A DNA stretch of 64,000 nt, taken from contig NZ_AKJF01000123.1 in the NCBI RefSeq assembly GCF_000282475.1, positions 1-64,000 on the forward strand. Direction: 5' to 3'. This DNA comes from Pseudomonas sp. GM78. GTDB taxonomy: Bacteria > Pseudomonadota > Gammaproteobacteria > Pseudomonadales > Pseudomonadaceae. Within the stretch, counting starts at the first letter, position 1, and each line of letters starts with the position of its first letter. This document shows, in pieces, positions 42,429 to 51,376 of this stretch. The translations under genes were made by a program, and so were the position numbers. The notes under the pieces were generated by a model. It saw only the letters and a program-made list of their open reading frames with translations, was not told where the DNA came from and searched no databases.

Positions 42429-43421
42429 TCAGTCCGGCGAATTCTGCGGATTCAACCAGCCCCGCACCCGGCGCACCAATTGTTCCTGTTGTGCCTTGTT
42501 ATTGCCTGGCAAAGCCTTGAGCGAAACCTGGCTGAAGGCCGAAGTCTTCAAGCGTTTGCTGGCTTGCAAGCGGGCCAGTGCCGCGTTGCGGTCCAGCGGC
42601 TTGTCCATATAGAAGAGGTCGGCGGTGGGCAGCTTGAGGGTTGGTGCGAGTTCGTCCAGTTCAGGTGTCACTTTGGCCGGCGTCTGCGCGGCGACCATGA
42701 CGAAGCGCTCGACTTGCGCCGTCTGCTTATCGCTCAGATACCGCGCGGCCCAATAGGCGCCGGTACCATGCCCCAGCACCACGATGCTGCGAGCGCTTTG
42801 CTGTTCGGCAAAAGCGATGGCCGCGTCGATGCGGGCGAAGATTCGCTCGGCGTCAGCCTTGGTCTGCTCGTCGGCGGTTTCGGCGACGGCCTTGTCCGCC
42901 ACCTCGGCTTCGCCGCCCGCCGCCTGTTCGATGGGGGCCGCGGTGGTTGAGTCTTTGCTGCCGACGTCTGGCGCCTTGGCTGCTGGAGCGGCTTCCACAA
43001 CGCGCGGTGCCATGGCATCACTTTGCAAATCAGGCAGGGTGATACTCAGGCTGCTCCATTGGGCATCCGGCAATTGGCGGCGCAACGGGCCGATTGCTTG
43101 CGGCCAGTCAACGGTTTCGCCAGCGCCGGGGATGATAATGACAGCGCCTTTTGGATCAGCGGTGTTGGCCTGCTTCCACAGGGCAAGGAAGGTATCGCTG
43201 CCCGCTTGCAGTTGTTGCTGTTCCTGGAACGCAATTGTGCGCGCCAGTGCATTGGCTTCTTCCTGACTACGCTCAGGCAACGGCTGGCGTTCGAGTGGTT
43301 TTTCTTCGGCGGGTTTTTCTGCTGCGGCAGGCGTCGGGTCAGCCGCCTCAACGGAAAAAGCCCATGGCAGGATCAGCGACAGGCACAATGCTGGCAGTGC
43401 CAGGCGGTAGACAGGGAGCAT
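42429..43421 (-). CDS. DUF3530 family protein, alpha/beta-hydrolase-like, exported
   Basis: Encodes 330 residues with a signal peptide (ALPALCLSLILPWAFSVEA) and an Ala/Pro/Glu-rich segment. AVIIIPGAGETVDWP looks like an oxyanion loop. IVVLGHGTGAYWAARYL sits where alpha/beta hydrolases have GxSxG, but the nucleophile position is Gly-Thr rather than Ser. It may be a non-classical or inactive hydrolase. Convergent with djlA and divergent from the sensor kinase gene. Function is unknown. Confidence 0.8.
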   Translation of the reverse strand: MLPVYRLALPALCLSLILPWAFSVEAADPTPAAAEKPAEEKPLERQPLPERSQEEANALARTIAFQEQQQLQAGSDTFLALWKQANTADPKGAVIIIPGAGETVDWPQAIGPLRRQLPDAQWSSLSITLPDLQSDAMAPRVVEAAPAAKAPDVGSKDSTTAAPIEQAAGGEAEVADKAVAETADEQTKADAERIFARIDAAIAFAEQQSARSIVVLGHGTGAYWAARYLSDKQTAQVERFVMVAAQTPAKVTPELDELAPTLKLPTADLFYMDKPLDRNAALARLQASKRLKTSAFSQVSLKALPGNNKAQQEQLVRRVRGWLNPQNSPD

Positions 43422-43497
43422 CGGATATTCCAGGCCAGAAGTAATTCCGGCAGCCTAATGGGTTGGTCAGATTTTGTCAGTGTGTGAGAGTTCGATG

Positions 43498-45894
43498 ATG
43501 CGTTTTCGCTGCCTGTGGGTTATCGGCTGTTTATGGTTGCCCTTGATGGGCTGGGCGGCGGTCGCGCCACCGGCGCATGTCGCGCCCTTGTCGGCAGGCC
43601 AGCAACAGTGGTTGGCGCAGCAGGGCGATCTGCGGGTGGGGTTGGTGTTACAAGCGCCCTACGCCCAGTACGACCGCCGCTTGCAGCGCTTGTCCGGGGT
43701 CAATGTCGAGCTGATGAAGTGGCTGGCCAGTTCGCTCAAGGTCGAACTGAGCTGGCGCAACTTTCCCGATCTCGAACAATTGGAAGCGGCCGCGCGCGCC
43801 GGCGAAATCGATCTCGCCCCAGGGTTGACCCAGACTCCTGGCGGCCTGCGCCTCTGGCAGTTTTCCGATCCGTACATGCGGGTGCCGCAACTGGTGGTCA
43901 GCGACCAGAAAAGCACCGGTGCGGTGGAGCTGGAAAAACTCGATAGCCAAACCCGCGTCGCCGTGCGCATGCCCAGTGCTACCGCAGACTACTTGCGCGG
44001 CAACTATCCGCATTTGAACCTGCAGGGTGTACCGGTCGAGCGTCAGGCGTTGCAACTGCTGCTGAGCCAGCAAGCCGCCTTTGCTGTGGTCGACGAGGCG
44101 CAATTGGGGCGCTTGTCCGTCGAACCTGAGTTCTCCGGGCTGGTGGTGGTCGGTGATATCGGCTTGCCACAGCTGCTGCGGGTGGCTACACGGCGCGACC
44201 TGCCGGAGTTGGCCGGTATTGTCGAAAGCGCGCTACGGGCGATCCCGGCCAAGGACCTGGAGGCGCTGCACAACCAGTGGCTGCAACCCAAGTACCCACG
44301 GCTCAGCGAATCCCCGGGGTTCTGGCAAAACCTCTGTCTGCTGTTGTTGGTGCTGGCGCTCAGCGCTATGGCCATCGTGTTCTGGCAACGGCGTCAGCAG
44401 CACAGCCTGGAGCAACGACTGGCGGCGGCGCAGGCAGACATTGCCTTGCGCGCCGCCAGCGAAGAGGCCCTGAGACTCACGCAGTTTTCCATCGACCAGA
44501 GCACTGTCGGCATTCTCTGGGTGAATTGGGACAGCCACGTGCGCTACGCCAACCGCGCCGCCGAAACCATGCTGGGCTATCCGCCCGGTGGGATTATCGA
44601 CCGGCCGTTGATCGAGTTCGAGCCCGACCTGCACATGGATCGCTGGTTGAACCTGTGGAAGCGCGCCAGGGCCAGCGACGACGCTCCGCAAAGTTTCGAA
44701 ACCAATTGCCGGCGGGCCGATGGCAGCATCCTGCCGACTGATGTCTCCTTGAGCTTCCTGCGCTTTCGCGAGGGCGAGTACCTGGTGGTCTACCTGACCG
44801 ATGTCACTGAGCGTCGCCGCGCCTTGGCGGCGTTGCAGGAAAGTGAAGCACGCTTGCAAGGGATCGCGGCGAATGTGCCGGGCCTGGTCTTTCGCCTGGA
44901 GCGGGCGCCGGTGACAGGCCAGATCGACTTTGCCTACATCAGTGAAGGCAGCGAGAGTCTGGTGGGTTACTCGCCAGCCACCCTGGCCCATCGTGACAAA
45001 GGCCTGCGCAGCCTGGTGCATCCGGACGACAAGGCCAGCTATCACCAGACCCAGGACCATGCACTGGACACTGACAGCGACTGGTCCTGGCAAGGGAGGA
45101 TTCTCACGCGTCAGGGCGAACAACGCTGGGCGGAAATCAAGGCGATCACCCGTCGACTCGACGGCGGTGCCTACGTCTGGGATGGCATTGTCTGGGACAT
45201 CAGCGAGAGCAAGCGCATCGAACTGGAACTGGCCAGCTCGCGCGAGCAGTTACGCGAATTGTCCGCGCACCTGGAGAGCGTGCGCGAAGAGGAAAAGGCG
45301 CGCATTGCCCGGGAAGTTCACGACGAACTGGGCCAGATGTTGACGGTGCTCAAGCTGGAAACGTCCATGTGCGAGCTGGCGTATGCGCAACTCGATCCCG
45401 GATTGAACGAGCGCCTGAACAGCATGAAGCGTTTGATCGCCCAGCTGTTTCAACTGGTACGCGATGTGGCGACGGCGTTGCGACCACCGATTCTCGATGC
45501 CGGGATAGCTTCGGCCATCGAATGGCAGGCTCGCCGCTTCGAGGCGCGCTCGCAGATTCCGTGTCTGGTACAGGTGCCGGAAAATTTACCGGTGCTCAGT
45601 GATGCCAAGGCCATTGGCCTGTTTCGTATCCTTCAGGAAGCGTTGACCAATGTCATGCGGCACGCCCAGGCGCATACTGTCGAACTGACACTGGCCCTTG
45701 AAGGCGACGACCTGTGTCTGACTGTCAGCGATGATGGCGTAGGATTTGTCGCCGCGAGCGGCAGGCCAACATCCTTTGGGGTGGTTGGCATGCGTGAGCG
45801 GGTGTTGATCATGGGCGGGCAACTGTCCCTTGAGAGCGAACCGGGTGAGGGCACGACCCTGACTGTGCGAGTACCCCTGGATAAGGAGACGTAA
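43498..45894 (+). CDS. agtS: Sensor histidine kinase AgtS-like (SBP, PAS and HisKA_3 domains)
   Basis: Encodes about 798 residues from ATG 43498 (43495 is as likely). Order: signal peptide (WLPLMGWAA), periplasmic SBP_bac_3 sensor domain to ~265, a membrane helix (LLLLVLALSAMAIVFW), two PAS domains, and a HisKA_3 box with IAREVHDELGQMLTVLKLE followed by an HATPase with DDGVGF. Position before agtR and agtABCD matches P. aeruginosa PA0600, reported to sense 4-aminobutyrate/5-aminovalerate. The ligand here is inferred from synteny. It abuts agtR with no gap. Confidence 0.85.
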   Translation: MRFRCLWVIGCLWLPLMGWAAVAPPAHVAPLSAGQQQWLAQQGDLRVGLVLQAPYAQYDRRLQRLSGVNVELMKWLASSLKVELSWRNFPDLEQLEAAARAGEIDLAPGLTQTPGGLRLWQFSDPYMRVPQLVVSDQKSTGAVELEKLDSQTRVAVRMPSATADYLRGNYPHLNLQGVPVERQALQLLLSQQAAFAVVDEAQLGRLSVEPEFSGLVVVGDIGLPQLLRVATRRDLPELAGIVESALRAIPAKDLEALHNQWLQPKYPRLSESPGFWQNLCLLLLVLALSAMAIVFWQRRQQHSLEQRLAAAQADIALRAASEEALRLTQFSIDQSTVGILWVNWDSHVRYANRAAETMLGYPPGGIIDRPLIEFEPDLHMDRWLNLWKRARASDDAPQSFETNCRRADGSILPTDVSLSFLRFREGEYLVVYLTDVTERRRALAALQESEARLQGIAANVPGLVFRLERAPVTGQIDFAYISEGSESLVGYSPATLAHRDKGLRSLVHPDDKASYHQTQDHALDTDSDWSWQGRILTRQGEQRWAEIKAITRRLDGGAYVWDGIVWDISESKRIELELASSREQLRELSAHLESVREEEKARIAREVHDELGQMLTVLKLETSMCELAYAQLDPGLNERLNSMKRLIAQLFQLVRDVATALRPPILDAGIASAIEWQARRFEARSQIPCLVQVPENLPVLSDAKAIGLFRILQEALTNVMRHAQAHTVELTLALEGDDLCLTVSDDGVGFVAASGRPTSFGVVGMRERVLIMGGQLSLESEPGEGTTLTVRVPLDKET

Positions 45895-46524
45895 GTGATC
45901 CGTGTATTGGTTGCCGAAGACCACACCATCGTTCGCGAAGGCATCAAGCAATTGATCGGCCTGGCCAAGGACTTGCTGGTGGTGGGGGAGGCGAGCAATG
46001 GCGAGCAACTGCTCGAGACCTTGCGTCATGTGCCCTGCGAAGTGGTGTTGCTGGATATCTCCATGCCGGGTGTCAACGGCCTTGAGGCGATCCCGCGGAT
46101 TCGTGCCTTGAACAACCCACCGGTGATCCTGGTGTTGTCGATGCACGACGAGGCGCAGATGGCGGCACGGGCCTTGAAGGTCGGCGCGGCGGGCTATGCC
46201 ACCAAGGACAGTGATCCGGCGCTGTTGCTGACAGCCATCCGCCGGGTGGCAGCGGGAGGGCGTTACATTGACCCGGACCTGGCCGACCGCATGGTCTTCG
46301 AAGTCGGCCTGACCGATTCGCGGCCGTTGCACTCATTGCTCTCGGAGCGTGAGTTTTCCGTGTTCGAGCGCCTGGCCCAGGGCGCCAACGTCAACGAGAT
46401 CGCCCAGCAACTGGCGTTGAGCAGCAAAACCATCAGCACCCACAAGGCGCGGTTGATGCAGAAACTCAACATCACCTCGCTGGCCGAGCTGGTGAAATAC
46501 GCGATGGAACATAAGCTCCTCTGA
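45895..46524 (+). CDS. agtR: NarL/LuxR-family response regulator AgtR-like
   Basis: Encodes 209 residues from a GTG. The receiver domain has the acidic pair AEDH, the phospho-acceptor in VVLLDISMPG and the conserved Lys in GYATKDS. The C-terminal LuxR helix-turn-helix is ISTHKARLMQKLNI. It is paired with the sensor kinase whose stop is adjacent, and probably activates the transporter operon downstream. Confidence 0.87.
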   Translation: MIRVLVAEDHTIVREGIKQLIGLAKDLLVVGEASNGEQLLETLRHVPCEVVLLDISMPGVNGLEAIPRIRALNNPPVILVLSMHDEAQMAARALKVGAAGYATKDSDPALLLTAIRRVAAGGRYIDPDLADRMVFEVGLTDSRPLHSLLSEREFSVFERLAQGANVNEIAQQLALSSKTISTHKARLMQKLNITSLAELVKYAMEHKLL

Positions 46525-46666
46525 AGAACACCGCCGCACCGCTGGCTCCTACAGGGGGTAAGCGTCGCCATGCCTAATTGCGACATGCCTGAACAACCGT
46601 TTTTGCTCGTTCTTGCGCCTTGCAGCTCTGCGCTCACCCCTGCGGTTGCCAAAACGCGCCATCCTT

Positions 46667-46682
46667 GTAGGGCAATCCCTAC
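46667..46682. promoter_or_regulatory. Inverted repeat, candidate AgtR operator
   Basis: GTAGGG-CAAT-CCCTAC is a perfect 6-bp inverted repeat about 110 bp upstream of agtA in the 260-bp gap after agtR. Its size and spacing suit a dimeric NarL-type regulator. There is no independent evidence. Confidence 0.35.
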
Positions 46683-46774
46683 CCCCAGCCTTCCATCTGG
46701 CTGAGGCGAATCTCTCTTGCCCCCCGATTTGCGCAGGTCCCAGCGTCCACTAGGCTTAGTCCACAGCAGTCATC

Positions 46775-46782
46775 AACAACAA
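46775..46782 (+). promoter_or_regulatory. Candidate Hfq/Crc motif before agtA
   Basis: AACAACAA matches AAnAAnAA and lies directly on the ribosome-binding region (AAAGGTG) of agtA. Binding there would be expected to block initiation under catabolite repression. Confidence 0.5.
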
Positions 46783-46792
46783 AGGTGTGGGT

Positions 46793-47917
46793 ATGAGCCA
46801 GGTCGATTCAAGCGCAGGGGCCAATGATGTTCTGGTCAGCTTTCGTGGAGTGCAGAAGAGCTACGATGGCGAGAACCTGATCGTCAAGGACCTCAACCTG
46901 GACATTCGCAAAGGCGAATTCCTCACCTTGCTCGGGCCGTCCGGCTCCGGCAAGACCACCAGTCTGATGATGCTCGCCGGTTTCGAAACACCGACAGCGG
47001 GCGAAATCCTGCTGGCCGGACGCGCCATCAACAATGTGCCGCCGCACAAGCGTGACATCGGCATGGTGTTCCAGAACTACGCGTTGTTCCCGCACATGAC
47101 AGTCGCCGAGAACCTGGCGTTCCCGCTGACCGTGCGCGGCTTGAACAAGAGCGACGTCAGCGACAAAGTCAAAAAAGTCCTGAGCATGGTGCAGCTCGAT
47201 GCGTTCGCTCAGCGTTATCCGGCACAACTGTCCGGTGGCCAGCAGCAGCGTGTGGCGCTGGCCCGCGCGTTGGTGTTCGAGCCGCAACTGGTGCTGATGG
47301 ACGAACCCCTCGGCGCACTGGATAAACAGCTGCGCGAACACATGCAGATGGAAATCAAGCACCTGCACCAGCGTCTGGGCGTGACCGTGGTCTACGTGAC
47401 CCACGACCAGGGTGAAGCCCTGACGATGTCCGACCGTGTGGCCGTTTTCCATCAAGGCGAAATCCAGCAGATCGCACCGCCGCGCACCCTTTATGAAGAG
47501 CCGAAAAATACCTTCGTCGCCAACTTCATTGGCGAAAACAACCGCCTTAATGGTCGTCTGCACAGCCAGACCGGCGATCGTTGCGTGGTCGAACTGGGCC
47601 GTGGTGAAAAAGTTGAAGCCCTGGCGGTGAATGTCGGCAAGACCGGCGAACCCGTCACATTGTCGATTCGTCCGGAACGCGTGAGCCTCAATGGCTCCAG
47701 CGAGTCCTGCATCAACCGCTTCTCGGGACGGGTAGCGGAATTCATCTATCTGGGCGACCACGTCCGGGTGCGCCTGGAAGTCTGTGGCAAGACCGACTTC
47801 TTCGTGAAACAACCGATTGCCGAGCTCGATCCTGCGCTGGCTGTCGGCGACGTGGTTCCGCTTGGCTGGCAGGTCGAACACGTTCGCGCGCTCGATCCAA
47901 TTCTAGAGGCGAACTGA
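46793..47917 (+). CDS. agtA: ABC transporter ATP-binding protein (PotA-type), AgtA
   Basis: Encodes 374 residues from ATG 46793, with a GTG at 46787 possible. Walker A is GPSGSGKTTS, the signature LSGGQQQRVALARAL and Walker B LVLMDEPLGALD; a C-terminal TOBE domain follows. It powers uptake by the agtBCD products. The family normally imports polyamines, but synteny with PA0603 points to 4-aminobutyrate and 5-aminovalerate. Confidence 0.88.
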   Translation: MSQVDSSAGANDVLVSFRGVQKSYDGENLIVKDLNLDIRKGEFLTLLGPSGSGKTTSLMMLAGFETPTAGEILLAGRAINNVPPHKRDIGMVFQNYALFPHMTVAENLAFPLTVRGLNKSDVSDKVKKVLSMVQLDAFAQRYPAQLSGGQQQRVALARALVFEPQLVLMDEPLGALDKQLREHMQMEIKHLHQRLGVTVVYVTHDQGEALTMSDRVAVFHQGEIQQIAPPRTLYEEPKNTFVANFIGENNRLNGRLHSQTGDRCVVELGRGEKVEALAVNVGKTGEPVTLSIRPERVSLNGSSESCINRFSGRVAEFIYLGDHVRVRLEVCGKTDFFVKQPIAELDPALAVGDVVPLGWQVEHVRALDPILEAN

Positions 47918-47957
47918 TCGCCCCGGCTTCAACAACACAAACCCTGCACGTGGAGAG

Positions 47958-47965
47958 AACAATAA
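47958..47965 (+). promoter_or_regulatory. Candidate Hfq/Crc motif before agtB
   Basis: AACAATAA matches AAnAAnAA and ends immediately before the agtB ATG, after the GGAG ribosome-binding site. It is the second such motif in this operon. Confidence 0.5.
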
Positions 47966-49009
47966 ATGTTGAGATCCCTGAAATTCACCGCTCTGGCACT
48001 GGGCATGATGGGGGCAGCAAGCGCAATGGCGGCTGGCCCGGACCTGACCGTGGTGTCCTTTGGCGGGGCGAACAAGGCGGCGCAGGTCAAAGCCTTCTAC
48101 GCACCGTGGGAAGCGGCAGGCAACGGCAAGATCGTGGCGGGCGAATACAACGGCGAGATGGCCAAGGTCAAGGCCATGGTCGACACCAAGAGCGTGTCCT
48201 GGGATCTGGTAGAAGTCGAATCGCCAGAGCTGTCCCGTGGTTGTGACGAAGACATGTTCGAGCAACTCGACCCGGCCCTGTTCGGCAAGACCGAGGACTA
48301 CGTCAAAGGTGCCATCCAGCCATGCGGCGTGGGTTTCTTCGTGTGGTCGACCGTGTTGGCCTACAACGCCGATAAGCTGAAAACTGCACCGACCAGCTGG
48401 GCGGACTTCTGGGACACCAAGCAATTCCCGGGCAAGCGCGGCCTGCGTAAAGGCGCGAAGTACACCCTGGAGTTCGCACTGATGGCTGACGGCGTTGCGC
48501 CCAAAGACGTCTACAAAGTGCTGGCCGGCAAAGACGGTCAGGACCGCGCGTTCAAGAAACTCGACGAACTCAAGCCGAACATCCAGTGGTGGGAAGCGGG
48601 CGCACAACCGCCGCAGTACCTTGCCTCCGGTGACGTGGTCATGAGTTCGGCCTACAACGGCCGCATCGCCGCGGTGCAGAAAGAAAGCAACCTGAAAGTG
48701 GTGTGGAACGGCGGCATCTACGACTTCGACGCATGGGCGATTCCAAAAGGCCTGGATAAAGCACGCGCTGACGCGGCGAAGAAATTCATCGCTTTCTCGG
48801 TGCAGCCGCAGCAGCAGAAGACCTACTCGGAAAACATCGCCTACGGCCCGGCCAACACCCAGGCCGTACCGTTGCTGGCCAAGGATGTCCTGAAAGACAT
48901 GCCGACCACCCCGGAAAACATCGCCAACCAGGTGCAGATCGACGTCAGCTTCTGGGCTGACAACGGCGAGCAACTGGAACAGCGCTTCAATTCCTGGGCT
49001 GCGAAGTAA
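47966..49009 (+). CDS. agtB: ABC transporter periplasmic substrate-binding protein, AgtB
   Basis: Encodes 347 residues. The signal peptide ends at AMAAGPDLTVV. The rest is a PotD/PotF-type binding protein (SBP family 1/8), with AYNADKLKTAPTSWADFWD and GGIYDFDAWAIPKGL recognisable. It delivers the substrate to the AgtCD channel. The ligand is inferred as 4-aminobutyrate/5-aminovalerate. A REP pair follows before agtC. Confidence 0.87.
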   Translation: MLRSLKFTALALGMMGAASAMAAGPDLTVVSFGGANKAAQVKAFYAPWEAAGNGKIVAGEYNGEMAKVKAMVDTKSVSWDLVEVESPELSRGCDEDMFEQLDPALFGKTEDYVKGAIQPCGVGFFVWSTVLAYNADKLKTAPTSWADFWDTKQFPGKRGLRKGAKYTLEFALMADGVAPKDVYKVLAGKDGQDRAFKKLDELKPNIQWWEAGAQPPQYLASGDVVMSSAYNGRIAAVQKESNLKVVWNGGIYDFDAWAIPKGLDKARADAAKKFIAFSVQPQQQKTYSENIAYGPANTQAVPLLAKDVLKDMPTTPENIANQVQIDVSFWADNGEQLEQRFNSWAAK

Positions 49010-49020
49010 CCACCACCCTT

Positions 49021-49110
49021 GTGGGAGCGGGCTTGCCCGCGATGGCGTCATCACCTTCAACATCCATGTTGACTGATACACCGTCATCGCTGGCAAGCCA
49101 GCTCCCACAG
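49021..49110. repeat. REP doublet (REPIN-like) between agtB and agtC
   Basis: Two REP units in inverted orientation: 49021-49046 (GTGGGAGCGGGCTTGCCCGC) and 49083-49110, its near complement with GGCAAGCCAGCTCCCACAG. The pair could form a long hairpin after agtB within the operon. Such hairpins can protect the upstream message and lower expression of the genes after it. Confidence 0.85.
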
Positions 49111-49148
49111 GTTGTTCGTATTAGAAAGATCGATTTCCGGAGTACGCC

Positions 49149-50396
49149 ATGGCTATCGCCGTTCCCGTGAACGCGGGCACTGACCCCACCTTGAAGCAGC
49201 GGCTCAAGCATGCCGAGCGGGTCAACCGCTGGAAGGCCCAGGCGTTGATCGCGCCGCTGGTGCTGTTCCTGTTGCTGGTGTTCCTGGTGCCAATCGTGGC
49301 GCTGCTCTACAAAAGCGTGGGTAACCCGGAAGTGGTCGGCGGCATGCCGCGCACCGTGGCGGCCATTGCCAGCTGGGATGGCCGAGGCCTGCCTGCGGAA
49401 CCGGTCTACAAAGCGGCCAGCGAAGACCTCGCCGAAGCACGCAAGAATCAGACCCTGGGCGATTTGTCCAAACGCCTGAACATGGAGTTGGCCGGCTATC
49501 GCAGCCTGCTGACCAAAACCGCCCGCGCCTTGCCGTTCGCCACTGAACCGGCTTCTTATAAAGAAGCGCTGGAGGGCCTCGACGAGCGCTGGGGCGATCC
49601 GGCCTACTGGCAAGCCGTACGCCGCAACACCAGCAGCATTACGCCATACTATCTGCTGGCAGCGGTCGATCACCGCATCGATGATCTCGGCGAAATCGCC
49701 CCGGCCACCCCGGATCAGGCGATCTACCTCGACATCTTTGCCCGCACCTTCTGGATGGGCCTGATCATCACCGTGATCTGTCTGGTACTGGCGTATCCCC
49801 TGGCTTACCTGCTGGCGAACCTGCCGTCGCGCCAGAGCAACCTGCTGATGATTCTGGTGTTGCTGCCGTTCTGGACCTCGATCCTGGTACGTGTCGCCGC
49901 GTGGATCGTCTTGCTGCAATCGGGTGGCTTGATCAACAGCGGCCTGATGGCCTTGGGCATCATCGATAAACCGGTGGAGCTGGTGTTCAACCGCATCGGT
50001 GTCTACATATCCATGGTGCACATCCTGCTGCCGTTCATGATCCTGCCGATCTACAGCGTGATGAAAGGCATCTCGCCGACCTACATGCGTGCGGCGATTT
50101 CCCTGGGTTGCCACCCATTCGCCAGCTTCTGGCGGGTGTACTTCCCGCAAACCTATGCCGGTGTCGGCGCCGGTTGCCTGTTGGTGTTCATCCTCGCCAT
50201 CGGCTACTACATCACCCCGGCGTTGCTGGGCAGCCCGAACGATCAGATGGTCAGCTACTTCGTCGCCTTCTACACCAACACCAGTATCAACTGGGGCATG
50301 GCGACCGCACTCGGCGGCCTGTTGCTTCTGGCGACCGTGGTGCTTTATCTGATTTACAGCTGGCTGGTGGGCGCGAGCCGCCTGCGCCTGAGCTAA
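49149..50396 (+). CDS. agtC: ABC transporter permease (PotB-type), AgtC
   Basis: Encodes 415 residues. The first membrane helix (LIAPLVLFLLLVFLVPIVALL) is followed by an unusually long soluble insert of about 150 residues before the remaining helices. The cytoplasmic EAA-type loop is AAISLGCHPFASFWRVYFP. A GGAG site precedes the ATG. It forms the channel with AgtD. The insert is seen in several Pseudomonas paralogues as far as I recall. Confidence 0.88.
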   Translation: MAIAVPVNAGTDPTLKQRLKHAERVNRWKAQALIAPLVLFLLLVFLVPIVALLYKSVGNPEVVGGMPRTVAAIASWDGRGLPAEPVYKAASEDLAEARKNQTLGDLSKRLNMELAGYRSLLTKTARALPFATEPASYKEALEGLDERWGDPAYWQAVRRNTSSITPYYLLAAVDHRIDDLGEIAPATPDQAIYLDIFARTFWMGLIITVICLVLAYPLAYLLANLPSRQSNLLMILVLLPFWTSILVRVAAWIVLLQSGGLINSGLMALGIIDKPVELVFNRIGVYISMVHILLPFMILPIYSVMKGISPTYMRAAISLGCHPFASFWRVYFPQTYAGVGAGCLLVFILAIGYYITPALLGSPNDQMVSYFVAFYTNTSINWGMATALGGLLLLATVVLYLIYSWLVGASRLRLS

Positions 50397-50408
50397 GGGG
50401 AGAATGAA

Positions 50409-51233
50409 ATGCTGAGTCCTTATATGTCGCCCATCGAGCGGGTGTGGTTCTACAGCTTGCGGATTCTCTGCGGCTTGATTCTGTTGTTTCTGATCCTGCC
50501 GGTGCTGGTGATCATTCCGTTGTCGTTCAACTCCGGCAGTTTCCTGGTGTACCCGCTGCAAGGTTTCTCGCTGCAGTGGTACCACGACTTTTTCGCCTCG
50601 GCGGAATGGATGCGCGCCCTGAAGAACAGCATCATCGTCGCCCCGGCCGCTACGGTGCTGGCCATGGTGTTCGGCACGCTGGCGGCCATCGGCCTGACCC
50701 GTGGCGACTTCCCCGGCAAACCCCTGGTGATGGCGCTGGTCATTTCGCCGATGGTGGTGCCGGTGGTGATCATCGGTGTGGCCAGCTATCTGTTCTTTGC
50801 GCCGTTGGGCCTGGGCAATAGCTTCTTCTCGTTGATCGTGGTGCATGCGGTGCTGGGCGTTCCGTTCGTGATCATCACCGTGTCGGCGACATTGCAGGGG
50901 TTCAACCAGAACCTGGTGCGCGCCGCGGCCAGCCTCGGTGCTTCGCCGCTGACGGCGTTCCGTCGGGTGACCTTGCCGTTGATCGCACCCGGGGTGATTT
51001 CCGGTGCACTGTTCGCCTTCGCCACGTCGTTTGATGAGGTGGTGGTGACGCTGTTCCTCGCCGGCCCCGAGCAAGCGACCTTGCCACGGCAGATGTTCAG
51101 CGGCATCCGCGAAAACCTCAGCCCGACCATCGCCGCCGCCGCGACGCTGCTGATCGCCTTCTCGGTGATCCTGTTGCTGACCCTGGAATGGCTGCGTGGG
51201 CGTAGCGAGAAACTGCGTACCGCCCAGGTCTGA
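50409..51233 (+). CDS. agtD: ABC transporter permease (PotC-type), AgtD
   Basis: Encodes 274 residues with six predicted membrane helices. The EAA loop reads AAASLGASPLTAFRRVTLP. It begins 12 bp after agtC with GGGGAGAATG around the start, so it is cotranscribed. It is the second channel subunit of the importer. A strong hairpin follows the stop. Confidence 0.88.
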   Translation: MLSPYMSPIERVWFYSLRILCGLILLFLILPVLVIIPLSFNSGSFLVYPLQGFSLQWYHDFFASAEWMRALKNSIIVAPAATVLAMVFGTLAAIGLTRGDFPGKPLVMALVISPMVVPVVIIGVASYLFFAPLGLGNSFFSLIVVHAVLGVPFVIITVSATLQGFNQNLVRAAASLGASPLTAFRRVTLPLIAPGVISGALFAFATSFDEVVVTLFLAGPEQATLPRQMFSGIRENLSPTIAAAATLLIAFSVILLLTLEWLRGRSEKLRTAQV

Positions 51234-51244
51234 TCTACGGTTAA

Positions 51245-51277
51245 CGATCGTTCCCACGCTCTGCGTGGGAACGATCG
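51245..51277. terminator. 15-bp perfect hairpin after agtD
   Basis: CGATCGTTCCCACGC pairs perfectly with GCGTGGGAACGATCG around a 3-base loop. The sequence is of a kind repeated widely between Pseudomonas genes. It ends 99 bp before the next gene and probably stops agt transcription, though no T tract follows. Confidence 0.7.
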
Positions 51278-51376
51278 GCGCAGAGCACGCGGGTCATTCA
51301 CCACCTGAATGCCAGCCAACCCCCAATCCCCAGCTACTCTAGTGCCCAGCTCCCACATCTATAAGAGGCTGCGCAC

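Noticed and set aside
46660-46760. A sigma-54 promoter upstream of agtA
   Set aside because: GG and GC elements are present, but their spacing is 12 or 18 rather than the required 10 bases.
48987-51257. A 756-residue His/Gln-rich open frame on the minus strand
   Set aside because: Antisense to agtC and agtD; the composition is the reverse complement of membrane-protein codons.
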